From positions 992,001-1,056,000 of the forward strand of contig CAVPSU010000001.1 of NCBI GenBank assembly GCA_963708715.1: a DNA stretch of 64,000 nt, read 5' to 3'. The notes below the pieces were generated by a model. That model saw nothing but the letters and a program-made list of their open reading frames with translations. It ran no database searches and was not told where the DNA came from. Positions 42,852-51,290 of this stretch are shown here, piece after piece. Position 1 is the stretch's first letter; each line of letters opens with the position of its first letter. A program made the position numbers and the translations under genes. This DNA is from DAIOEK01 sp963708715 (GTDB lineage Bacteria; Chloroflexota; Anaerolineae; Anaerolineales; Anaerolineaceae).

Positions 42852-44312
42852 ATGACGATCCACTTTGGTACGGATGGATGGCGTGCAGTCATCTCTGATA
42901 CGTTCACCTTTTCCAATCTACGCCAGGTAACCCAGGCGATTGCTGACGCAGTAGCCTCCGATCACTGGATCAACGGATGCTGCCCAGAAATTCCACCCGA
43001 CCCGCATAAAATGGTGGTGGGTTTCGACACCCGCTTTCTCTCCGACCGCTATGCCGCGGACGTAGCCCGGGTACTCGCAGCGAATGGGTTCACGGTTTAC
43101 CTGGCTCAGGCAGATGCGCCTACACCGGCGATCTCGTATGCTGTTGAAAATTTGCACGCCATCGGTGGTGTGATGATCACAGCCAGCCATAATGCCCCTC
43201 GTTATAACGGTGTAAAGCTTAAAGCATCCTACGGCGGTTCAGCTTTACCCGAACAGTGTCGCAGAGTGGAAGTTTACCTGACAGAAAACGAATCACAGGC
43301 ACGCGGACCCAACCTCATGGATTACGATATCGCCCGTAAAGAGGGGTTGATCCAACGGTTTAATCCAATCCTTGCCTATAATGAACAACTCCGCCGCTTG
43401 ATCGATTTTGATATCATTGCTGAAAATCCACAACGTCTGATAGTCGATTCGATGTATGGATCAGGACGAGGCATCATCAAAGGCATTTTGCAGGGAACTG
43501 GATGCGAAGTTCACGAAATTAGGGGTGAGATGAACCCGGGTTTCGGGGGTGTTCATCCTGAACCAATATCCCGTTATCTTGGCACCCTTGCCGGTGCCAT
43601 ATCCACGGGAGCAGGCTCGTTTGGTCTTGCCACCGATGGTGACGCCGATCGGATCGGTGCAATGGATGAACGCGGAAATTTCGTGGACCCCCATAAAATT
43701 ATGGCCTTAGCCCTGCGTTATCTCCACAACAAACGGGGTTGGAGAGGATCGGTCGTCCGCACAGTATCTACAACCCGCATGATCGATCGCCTGGCAGCAA
43801 AATACGGACTCACTTGCTATGAAACCCCGGTTGGGTTCAATTACATTGCTGACTACATCATGAAAGAAGATATCTTGATCGGCGGAGAAGAGTCTGGCGG
43901 GATCTCCTTTAAAGGCCATATTCCAGAAGGCGACGGTGTTTTAATGGGTCTTCTTCTGCTTGAGATCATCGCTGAATCAAAGACTACCTTATTTGAATTG
44001 GTGGAAGACCTTCTACGTGAGGTTGGTCCTGCCTTTTATGAGCGAACCGATATACGCCTGAAACATCCGGTTGCCAAGGATGCGATGGTTAGGTTACTCA
44101 CCGATCAGGCTCCCAAGAATATCGGCGGAGAACCTGTAGCGCAAGTAGTAACAACGGATGGAGTTAAATATATTCTTGCCGATGATTCCTGGTTACTGAT
44201 ACGCCCATCTGGTACAGAAGCGGTACTTCGGGTGTATGCCGAAGGACGGACTCAAGAGATGGTTAAGGAGTTGCTGGGGTATGGGCAAAAATTTGCTTCT
44301 GAAATTGTATAA
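42852..44312 (+). CDS. Phosphoglucomutase/phosphomannomutase family protein
   Basis: A 486-residue alpha-D-phosphohexomutase. Motifs in order: the catalytic phosphoserine loop ITASHNAPRYNGVK (about 115-128), the metal loop DGDADRIGAMD (about 260-270), the sugar loop GGEESGG and the phosphate loop RPSGTEAVLRV. GLAT or PGM/PMM specificity cannot be told from sequence alone. The usual TASHNP is TASHNAP here. A strong terminator follows. It is a single gene, preceded by GGAGAGCTAGGTTC. Confidence 0.94.
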   Translation: MTIHFGTDGWRAVISDTFTFSNLRQVTQAIADAVASDHWINGCCPEIPPDPHKMVVGFDTRFLSDRYAADVARVLAANGFTVYLAQADAPTPAISYAVENLHAIGGVMITASHNAPRYNGVKLKASYGGSALPEQCRRVEVYLTENESQARGPNLMDYDIARKEGLIQRFNPILAYNEQLRRLIDFDIIAENPQRLIVDSMYGSGRGIIKGILQGTGCEVHEIRGEMNPGFGGVHPEPISRYLGTLAGAISTGAGSFGLATDGDADRIGAMDERGNFVDPHKIMALALRYLHNKRGWRGSVVRTVSTTRMIDRLAAKYGLTCYETPVGFNYIADYIMKEDILIGGEESGGISFKGHIPEGDGVLMGLLLLEIIAESKTTLFELVEDLLREVGPAFYERTDIRLKHPVAKDAMVRLLTDQAPKNIGGEPVAQVVTTDGVKYILADDSWLLIRPSGTEAVLRVYAEGRTQEMVKELLGYGQKFASEIV

Positions 44313-44330
44313 ATAAATTATGCCTTCTTC

Positions 44331-44359
44331 AAACCCTTTCCAAAAATGGAAAGGGTTTT
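44331..44359 (+). terminator. Terminator of the phosphohexomutase gene
   Basis: AAACCCTTTCC and GGAAAGGGTTT form an 11-base stem around AAAAAT, followed by a T tract. Confidence 0.9.
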
Positions 44360-44455
44360 TCTTTTGAAAATTGGAATGGGAGTAAATTCTAGCCAAAACC
44401 CCAATGTGTTTTGTGGAGCAATGATTTCACGTAAGCACATCCATACGATTAAACC

Positions 44456-44481
44456 AAAAGGACGGCTGCTCAAGGCCGTCC
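44456..44481 (-). terminator. Terminator after the LPNTG-protein gene
   Basis: On the minus strand GGACGGC and GCCGTCC form a 7-base stem around CTTGAGCA and are followed by TTTT (A run at 44456-44459). It lies 32 bases after the stop codon of the gene ending at 44513. Confidence 0.8.
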
Positions 44482-44512
44482 TCTGGCAAGGGAGAATAAA
44501 AGGGATAATGGA

Positions 44513-45112
44513 TCAGTGATTTCGAGCGGTACGAGTTCGCCGGGTGACAACGATCAATACAATAAAGAGGAATCCTAATCCAACCACCGATGGAATACCC
44601 ATCTCGTCAGCAAAGCCGGTATTCGGCAGAGCAGTCGCGACAACGGATGGATCACCCATGGGAACTGCCGTTATTTCCACAGCGTCCGGTTTGGAATCGG
44701 CGGCTTGGGTCAATAATGCCGAGACAGTTGCTGTCATAGCAAGATCCTCGGTCATCCCGCCCCCAATAGCCAATTCGGTAACCACTGGTTCTGGCTGTTT
44801 GGGCTCCTGCGTAGCGGTTGGTTCAGGCGTATTCGTGGCAGTTGGTTCCGGTGTATCCGTGGGGGCCATCTCTGTCATAACCACGGAAGTGGCAGCCATG
44901 ACAGTTGCAGTATTTTGGGCGTTTATCTGAATCGCCTGTTCTGCCCGATTGGCATTCTGTTGAGGCAAGACAAGTACAGCATACGCTGCTGCAGCGAGCA
45001 ATGCGACCAGAATCACAGCACCCAGAACCCCGGCAATTACCAGAAATGTCCGGTTACCCTGAGGTGGTTTCTGCGGTTGTTGTTCATAATTTGAAAAGTC
45101 TAGATCAGACAT
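44513..45112 (-). CDS. Membrane protein with C-terminal LPxTG-like sorting signal
   Basis: A 199-residue protein. The start at 45112 has GAGAGGTGACT. It has a cytoplasmic N-terminus, one membrane helix (about 26-50), a Thr/Pro/Glu-rich stretch with the repeated element EPTATNTPEPTA, and near the end ALPNTGFADEMG followed by a hydrophobic helix and a RRTRTAR tail, the pattern of a sortase substrate. With two membrane segments it might instead be a helical-hairpin protein. No sortase gene is seen in the window. Function unknown. Confidence 0.72.
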   Translation of the reverse strand: MSDLDFSNYEQQPQKPPQGNRTFLVIAGVLGAVILVALLAAAAYAVLVLPQQNANRAEQAIQINAQNTATVMAATSVVMTEMAPTDTPEPTATNTPEPTATQEPKQPEPVVTELAIGGGMTEDLAMTATVSALLTQAADSKPDAVEITAVPMGDPSVVATALPNTGFADEMGIPSVVGLGFLFIVLIVVTRRTRTARNH

Positions 45113-45136
45113 AGTCACCTCTCATCCATTTATTCA

Positions 45137-46192
45137 CTATGCAATCACATCCAGATTGACCAGTGGCACAATAGTTTGGTCACCATTCTCCAGCGCAATT
45201 ACTGCTGAAGGAACACGCAAACCATTCGCCATTGGTGTCTGTTCTGTCTTTAATGCAATAAGCTTGCCAATCTCCCCCGCCAATGGGTTCTTGATTATTC
45301 TCACAGCCTGACCTGGTGTAAACACCGCAGACCCTTTCGGTATATCCACCACGTCGGACGCTGGCAATGGAATAATCACCTCTGGTCGAGAATCGGTATA
45401 CCTATCCCAGTTGCTTGCATTGACAGCTACCTCTCGTTTCTCGTTGGTCGCCAATATCCGAAATGCATACGAATTCAGAGTGATCTTTCCAAACCCATCT
45501 AAAACCAGAATGGGATAGCCTGCCTGTGAAGCGATTGGAACAAGATTTGATGTGATGCTGGCAGTAATTAAACCCCGGACCGCTCCTCGTTGGATGGCTT
45601 TCAGGGTTTCCGGCTTGGATACGTGACCTGCCAGTAAGATCATCCCGCGCATACTTACATCTACCATGTCGGGTAGTAATTCTTCTTTAGGACTGGATGT
45701 GGCCAGTAATAACATCCCCTGATCCACTTCCCCGTTACCCCAAACACCTTGTATGAGAGCGCCGGTGGTCTCCAATAATGCACCCCGTTCAGAGATCAAA
45801 CCTTTGACGATACCTTCCATCCCGGCTCGTAGTTGGAAAGGCTGGCTCTCAGCTTCGAATAGGATCTGCCCCTCGTTACAATGGATTATTCGCCCAGGTT
45901 GGGGAGCCCTGACTATTCGCGGAATGATTCCAACCGGACCGGCAAGGATATCTCCTTCGCCAACGACCTGATCTGCACTGACTTTTAGAACCTTGTCTGC
46001 TTGATCGGCAGATATTCCAAGCATCCCTGAGACATCCAGTAGAAGGTGCTTCTGGGTCAGGTGGGCTTCTGCGATCACATCAGTGGCAGAGACCCTTTGA
46101 CCGCTATGAACAAGGACTTTACCAGGAACAGGAAGGACCCGTTCGCGGCGAATTTTTGTGAGAGGTAAAAAGTGGGTTACAGGTGCATACAT
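45137..46192 (-). CDS. Hypothetical protein with barrel-sandwich-hybrid-like domains
   Basis: A 351-residue protein with no signal peptide or membrane segment. The N-terminal region (RRERVLPVPGKVLVHSGQRVSATDVIAE) resembles the RnfC/biotinyl-lipoyl barrel-sandwich hybrid fold, the middle has several GMxGIVK/GALxET-like beta repeats, and the end resembles a KOW-like barrel (PLAGEIGKLIALK). A central segment AGYPILVLDGFG looks like a CoA-type or Rossmann strand. I do not recognise a function. It is cotranscribed with the gene just downstream (24 bases). Confidence 0.65.
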   Translation of the reverse strand: MYAPVTHFLPLTKIRRERVLPVPGKVLVHSGQRVSATDVIAEAHLTQKHLLLDVSGMLGISADQADKVLKVSADQVVGEGDILAGPVGIIPRIVRAPQPGRIIHCNEGQILFEAESQPFQLRAGMEGIVKGLISERGALLETTGALIQGVWGNGEVDQGMLLLATSSPKEELLPDMVDVSMRGMILLAGHVSKPETLKAIQRGAVRGLITASITSNLVPIASQAGYPILVLDGFGKITLNSYAFRILATNEKREVAVNASNWDRYTDSRPEVIIPLPASDVVDIPKGSAVFTPGQAVRIIKNPLAGEIGKLIALKTEQTPMANGLRVPSAVIALENGDQTIVPLVNLDVIA

Positions 46193-46269
46193 AAGTTTTC
46201 TCTGTAACCCTCATGATGCAAGAACTATACCCATGGATTTCAGGGTTTCCAATCTCGACTTTTGGACTG

Positions 46270-46275
46270 TATAAT
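46270..46275 (+). promoter_or_regulatory. -10 box before adenosine deaminase
   Basis: TATAAT lies 31 bases before the ATG at 46306 and decides that start: the longer in-frame ATG at 46213 would be upstream of transcription. The -35 (TTTCCA at 46246) is weak. Confidence 0.6.
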
Positions 46276-46305
46276 GGCTACATCCTGACACAAGGGGATA
46301 AATAT

Positions 46306-47262
46306 ATGGGTAGACTGCCGAAAATCGACCTGCATCGCCATCTGGAAGGGGCTGTCCGCCTGTCCACTGTCCTTGAGGTCGCGCGACAATTCAACATCCC
46401 TCTCCCAGCCTGGACAGAAGAAACCCTCCGCCCGGAAATCTGGATTACCAAACCCACGAACGATATTGTCAAACTTTTCCCGAAATTTGATCTTTTACGT
46501 CAGATCTTTGTAAATGAAGAGATCTGCCGAAGAGTGGCGATAGAATGTTTGGAGGATGCCGCTGCCCAAGGTTTGGATTATCTTGAATTGCGTTTTAGTC
46601 CGCTTTTTATGGCGGAGTTACACCATCTGGATCCCCTATCGGTTACTGCCGCTGTTTGTGAGGGTTGGCAGGAAGCGTCTGAATTGTTTGGTTTTCAATC
46701 CGGTTTGATCGTTATACTTTCCCGTACCTATGGCCCTGAAGCTTGTGAAGTGGAAATGGAATGCGGATTACGGTATAAGGATCACGGTGTTGTTGGAGTG
46801 GACCTGGCGGGTGATGAAGCCCGCCAACCGGCAAGTCTCTTTCGTTTGCTATTCGATCGAGCCCGAGATGCCGGTCTGAAAATTACTGCCCACGCTGGAG
46901 AATTTGCCGGACCAGAATCCGTACGCGATACCATATTATCCTTATGCCCAAATCGAATCGGACACGGAGTTCATGCGATCGATGACCCATTTTTGATGGA
47001 TATGATTCTGGAGCGCGGAATAGGTCTGGAATGCTGCCCAACCAGCAATGTGCTCACCTCTGCCGTTGCATCGATGGAACGTCACCCATTGCCGGTGTTC
47101 TTACGGCACGGCATCCTGGCTACCATAAATACCGATGACCCAGCCTTGATGGGTGATTTGACGCTGGAGGATGAATACAGTCACGCCCGCTTTGAGATGG
47201 GCTGCACCGAGTCGGAAGTCGCACAAGCTCGATGGAATGCCGATACGGTTGCTTTTCGATAG
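46306..47262 (+). CDS. add: Adenosine deaminase
   Basis: A 318-residue enzyme of the metal-dependent hydrolase family. The start at 46306 is supported by AAGGGGATAAAT and by the -10 box at 46270. Motifs: IDLHRHLEGAVR (zinc His pair), AHAGEFAGPES (His and Glu of catalysis), RIGHGVHAIDDP, and NTDDPAL (zinc Asp). It converts adenosine to inosine in purine salvage. It could also be an adenine or 6-aminodeoxyfutalosine deaminase; the sequence alone does not exclude this. Confidence 0.9.
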   Translation: MGRLPKIDLHRHLEGAVRLSTVLEVARQFNIPLPAWTEETLRPEIWITKPTNDIVKLFPKFDLLRQIFVNEEICRRVAIECLEDAAAQGLDYLELRFSPLFMAELHHLDPLSVTAAVCEGWQEASELFGFQSGLIVILSRTYGPEACEVEMECGLRYKDHGVVGVDLAGDEARQPASLFRLLFDRARDAGLKITAHAGEFAGPESVRDTILSLCPNRIGHGVHAIDDPFLMDMILERGIGLECCPTSNVLTSAVASMERHPLPVFLRHGILATINTDDPALMGDLTLEDEYSHARFEMGCTESEVAQARWNADTVAFR

Positions 47263-47367
47263 CTCTAAGGAGGATGTGAGTCTCTAGAACAGTCCTACCA
47301 TACAAATTTTTGATCGAAGTAGGAAGTTGTTTTACCTAGAAGCTGCCGTAGTCAATCAGGTCTATCG

Positions 47368-48084
47368 ATGAATGAAAAAGATTCCAAGATAACGATTTCC
47401 CAAAGCGAATATTCCTATTTTTTCTATGTGGTTCGATATCGCTTATTCTCGTCCATATTCTTTCTTATTATTTGGATCTATTCCTGATTCTCCCTTCCGA
47501 AAAACTGAGGGCGCTATTCAATCTCAATGCGGAAGCAAACATCCCCAGTACCTTTACCGTTTTATCTCTTGGATTCGCAACCTTACTTTTGATTCTTATA
47601 GCTAAAAAAGACTGAGATGGAAAATGGACCGTTCGTCTTCCATTGGCTCCTACTGGCGTTTGGTTTCTTTTTTATCAGTATCGATGAAGGCGCCATGCTG
47701 CACGAATCAATAATGGGACCACTATCCCGTCTTTTGGACTATGGTCCGTACGGCATATTCACATTCAGTTGGGTACTGGTTTTGGTTTTCGTTGTCATTT
47801 TCGCCATCATCGTTTTCTTTAATTTCTTTCGCCGCTTACCCAAACAGAGTCGAGTATTATTCGGGGTAGCTGGTATCATCTAAATTCTCGGGGCGATCGG
47901 ATTTGAGATCAGTGGTGGATATGTCCTCCACTTTTTTACCGAGAGTAGTCCGCAGTTTTTTTGGGTAAACACCTTGGAAGAATCATTCGAGATGATTGGG
48001 GTGTGTATATTTATTTTTGCGCTTCTATCTCACCTGTTCAATAATGATCAAAAACAAAATATAATGCTGACACTTGCCGATTGA
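47368..48084 (+). pseudogene. Decayed paralog of the six-helix membrane protein at 48363
   Basis: This stretch reads as a broken copy of the following gene. Translated pieces match it along the whole length: LFFLCGSISLILVHIL, FNLNAEANIPSTFTVL, WLLLAFGFFFISIDEGAMLHES, DYGPYGIFTFSWVLVLV and TLEESFEMIGVCIFIFAL. These pieces lie in different frames: at least two frameshifts and an in-frame TAA (47881) interrupt them. It cannot make a full protein and appears to be a tandem duplicate that has decayed. Confidence 0.88.
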
Positions 48085-48221
48085 GTATGACCAGTCATGC
48101 TTATTCGTTGAATATTCCGTTATGATAGATCCATCACTCAAAGATTCTCTGCACCCTCCTTAATTGGTGGGGACGATTTGTAATTTCAACATTCGCCAGA
48201 ATTCCGATTAACTTTTGTAAT

Positions 48222-48253
48222 ATCCACCTAAATGGATGTCCACCTATATGGAT
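48222..48253 (+). repeat. Tandem operator-like repeat upstream of the membrane protein
   Basis: Two directly adjacent 16-base copies read ATCCACCTAAATGGAT (48222-48237) and GTCCACCTATATGGAT (48238-48253). Each is an imperfect inverted repeat (TCCA...TGGA). They lie about 110 bases before the start of the membrane protein and have the look of a paired regulator site. The regulator is unknown. Confidence 0.6.
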
Positions 48254-48362
48254 TGATTGGGTACCTGATCGTATGATATAAATAGCCAACATTTTTCCGG
48301 GTATTGCTTAACTTTTTCATCCGATATTCGAAATCAATTGAATAGAAAGCGAACCGAATACA

Positions 48363-49088
48363 ATGACTGACAAGATCACTGTTCCAATCATTCATCCAAA
48401 AAAAGTGTTGGTCTTCTTATTGTCTATCGCTATCTCTTTAATTCTAGTGAATTGCCTGGTCTGGTTCTTGAATCGGACTAATAGTCAGTCGATGGCAGGA
48501 ATAAACCGTCTTTTCAACCTGAACACGGAAGCTAATATTCCTACCACATTCTCGGTTTTATTGCTCTTCACGGTATTCTTATTGTTATTGCTCAAAACCT
48601 GGAAAATTAGGAGGGAAAAGAAGCCGTTCTTTTTTCAATGGGCACTTCTCACTGGCGGTTTTTTATATATTTGTATAGACGAAGGCGCAGCCATCCATGA
48701 AATGCTTGTGCCAATATTGGCTAAGTTCGTTGATATCGGTCCGTACGGGATATTTACTTTTAATTGGGTATTGGTGGCAATAATTATTCTGCCAATTCTC
48801 GGATTTATCTTTCGCAAATTCCTGTTTCAATTACCCAGACCCATCCTGGTTCTATTCATTATTTCCGGATCACTATACATCATTGGGTCGATTGGAATGG
48901 AAATGCTCGGGGGAATAATTGCACAATTATACAAAACCAAAAGTCTGGAATATTTTTTGGAATACACTGTGGAAGAATCACTTGAGATGTTTGGGGTGAT
49001 CTTATTCCTGTATGCTTTATTAGTGCATTCGTCACGGGATGAAGAAATTGAAACACCTACCCTGGAAAACACATCAGCGCGACCATAA
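48363..49088 (+). CDS. Six-helix membrane protein of unknown function
   Basis: A 241-residue protein with about six hydrophobic segments (near 15-35, 60-78, 90-110, 130-150, 160-180 and 205-225). Conserved points shared with its decayed neighbour are IDEGAxxHE, between helices, and the EESLEMFG segment; acidic residues inside the membrane suggest a transport or enzymatic site. The family is not recognised. An 11-base perfect inverted repeat follows at 49072-49100. Confidence 0.7.
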   Translation: MTDKITVPIIHPKKVLVFLLSIAISLILVNCLVWFLNRTNSQSMAGINRLFNLNTEANIPTTFSVLLLFTVFLLLLLKTWKIRREKKPFFFQWALLTGGFLYICIDEGAAIHEMLVPILAKFVDIGPYGIFTFNWVLVAIIILPILGFIFRKFLFQLPRPILVLFIISGSLYIIGSIGMEMLGGIIAQLYKTKSLEYFLEYTVEESLEMFGVILFLYALLVHSSRDEEIETPTLENTSARP

Positions 49089-49100
49089 ATCGCGCTGATG
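49072..49100. repeat. Perfect 11-base inverted repeat at the convergent gene ends
   Basis: CATCAGCGCGA and TCGCGCTGATG pair around CCATAAA. No T tract follows on either strand, so it is not a classic terminator; it may act as a mRNA-end hairpin or a Rho-linked stop between the convergent genes. Confidence 0.7.
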
Positions 49101-49126
49101 GTTTGATCAATCTCCACGTACATTCA

Positions 49127-50911
49127 TTAATTAGTGGATAATGCCCTCTTGATATCGGTGACCCAACCGGTGATAACCATCCAGGCTGCACCAAACAAGC
49201 TGATCTTCAAACCCTTCATGGGGGTTTCCAGTTCGCGTTTATCGCATACTGTTGATTCGTTGGATGCATGTACCCGGTGCTTTAGGTCCAAAACCTTTTC
49301 GTGACGTTCTTCCTCGTCTTCTATCTTCATCAGTAGATCAATCTCAGATATTAATTGCAATGCCTGTTGGATCCTTGCTTCGGTCATTGCAGCTTTTTCG
49401 CGACTGATCACACCGAACTCAGCTTTCATGGCGTTCAATCGTCGACCCGCTTCATACGTTGCTGCGACAATCTCATCGCGGTTCATCCAGATCGTTTCAT
49501 AATTTAATACATACTTCCAGCTTGGTTCCAATAAGCGCTGGCGGTGTTCTTCCAGTGTCCGTGCGAATAATTTATATCCAAATTTCTCCGGTTCTTCAAA
49601 TGCCCTCGAACCGGGATCCAGAAATGGAGCCATGGGAGAGATAAAAGGTACCACATGGTGAACACCATTTTCAGAATACTTCTCCAACATCTTTCGGGAG
49701 TATTCCACTGTTTCCATGACACTTGCATAGGTTTGCTCACGGATGCCTACCATAAAGAATACATCCAGACGCTGGCAACCTGCCTCAATGGCATCTGCAA
49801 TGGTCTGTTCGATCTCTTCGTTGGAGTAAGGTCGTCCGAAGGCCTTTCGAATACGCTCGTCGTGCGATTCCATCGAAATCTCAATGACGAAATTTGGTAT
49901 TGCCTTTGCCAACCGGAAGATGAATTCTCGAGGCCATGCTTCAAATAATTCAAAATACAGCGGCTTTTTATACCCTTTGATCGCTTCCAGGAACCGATCT
50001 GCGTATCCTTCACCAGCCTGCCGAATATCGCCTAACACCATTACCGGTCCCTTACTGAAGGTGCCTATTCGGCGAATATCATTGGCAAGATCTTCCGGTT
50101 TGCGATATGCGGGCGCCTGACGGTTATGGATATTTCGATATACTCCGCATCCACCTCCACAAGTTGCGCAGTTATAGCGGCAACCTCGAACAGTGAGCGC
50201 AGCCGTGATGGGATAACTCGTCCAGCGCCGGAAAGGAATATAACTCGCCAGGTCGCGATACCTCACCACCGATTTCAATACACCGGAATAATCCAATAAT
50301 ATGCCATCGAGTGAATCCGGGCTGTAGGTGATTGGATTGACGTGTGCCTGACCGGTTGAGTCCTTCCAAACCAGGTTAGGGATGCTCTCCATGTTTTCAG
50401 CATCTGCTGTTCCCAGCTCGGGATGGATCTCTCCACCCTTGCGAATGTACCGGATTAGCTCCAGACTGGGGAGTTCTGTGGAATCTCCACGCAGGATGAA
50501 ATCTACAGCAGGGTATTCGATCAGTTCTTTGTGAAAATAAGTAGAGCTTATTCCCCCGAACAATACCGGGCGGTTCGGATGGATTTTCTTGACGATCCTG
50601 GCGACTTCAATCGAGCCGTGGGCATGGGGGAGCCAGTGCAGATCGATACCAAATACATGCGAGTCGTTCTTCTCGATTGTTTTCTCCACATCATAGTGGA
50701 CATCTTCCAGCATCCTCACCGCCAGGTTGATAATTCGGCAGCGGAATCCTTGTCGCTCCAGGTATTCTGCGATGGTGGTAAATCCGATTGGATACATCTC
50801 GAATACCGGTGTCGACGGAACCAGATCGGAGATTGGTCCGTATAGAATGGATTCTCGTCGGAAATCATACACCGAAGGAGCGTGTAAAAATGTTAGATCG
50901 GGGATTGACAT
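49127..50911 (-). CDS. B12-binding domain radical SAM protein
   Basis: A 594-residue protein. Residues 1-190 have a B12-binding-type Rossmann fold (FGIDLHWLPHAHGS, VLFGGISSTYFHKELIEYPAVDFILRGDSTE). The radical SAM core follows with RGCRYNCATCGGGCG (C-x3-C-x2-C, about 244-251) and EISMESHDERIRKAFG. The C-terminal 120 residues are helical. This layout matches the Ta0216-type B12-binding radical SAM family. The substrate is unknown; enzymes of this class often methylate or modify lipids or peptides. The gene stands alone. Confidence 0.9.
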   Translation of the reverse strand: MSIPDLTFLHAPSVYDFRRESILYGPISDLVPSTPVFEMYPIGFTTIAEYLERQGFRCRIINLAVRMLEDVHYDVEKTIEKNDSHVFGIDLHWLPHAHGSIEVARIVKKIHPNRPVLFGGISSTYFHKELIEYPAVDFILRGDSTELPSLELIRYIRKGGEIHPELGTADAENMESIPNLVWKDSTGQAHVNPITYSPDSLDGILLDYSGVLKSVVRYRDLASYIPFRRWTSYPITAALTVRGCRYNCATCGGGCGVYRNIHNRQAPAYRKPEDLANDIRRIGTFSKGPVMVLGDIRQAGEGYADRFLEAIKGYKKPLYFELFEAWPREFIFRLAKAIPNFVIEISMESHDERIRKAFGRPYSNEEIEQTIADAIEAGCQRLDVFFMVGIREQTYASVMETVEYSRKMLEKYSENGVHHVVPFISPMAPFLDPGSRAFEEPEKFGYKLFARTLEEHRQRLLEPSWKYVLNYETIWMNRDEIVAATYEAGRRLNAMKAEFGVISREKAAMTEARIQQALQLISEIDLLMKIEDEEERHEKVLDLKHRVHASNESTVCDKRELETPMKGLKISLFGAAWMVITGWVTDIKRALSTN

Positions 50912-51290
50912 GTGTTTTCCAGTTTTGTGCGATGTGTCGCGAAGTAATTAGATAGATTATATCTGATTAAAACACAATTTTGATTATAGCATTTTTAGAA
51001 ATCTATCCCTACTTTTTCCATTTTGATATGACTAATCGCCAGAGATTCACGACATTTATCTGATAGGATAGTTCCGATTCGGGTTAACCGAACCTTCCGA
51101 GTCCTTTCTGCCCCACCAAGATAAGACTGCGTCTACTCTCTACGATTAATTCATCCTTCTCCCATTTCTCTGTGTTCTCCGCGCTCGCTGCGTGAATATT
51201 ATTTCTATTCCAGTAGAACAAATCCCCCTCAAATTACACTAGTTCGGTATAATTTGGTGGAATTCATTCTGGTTTACAGGAAAAAACATC
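50912..51290. other. Intergenic region between radical SAM and metF genes
   Basis: This 379-base stretch has no gene. It contains an inverted repeat TTCGG-N5-CCGAA (51078-51092), a piece of a dispersed repeat (CTCTGTGTTCTCCGCG, near 51169) also seen near 27585 and 55630, and a TATAAT at 51248-51253 for the metF gene. The left part is AT-rich, and probably holds the minus-strand promoter of the radical SAM gene. Confidence 0.7.

Noticed and set aside
46213..46305. Longer N-terminus for adenosine deaminase
   Set aside because: The added part lies upstream of the -10 box at 46270 and has no family match; the conserved protein begins at 46306.
47617..47883. Short open frame as an independent membrane-protein gene
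   Set aside because: It is the middle of the decayed paralog of the 48363 gene, with flanking pieces in other frames.
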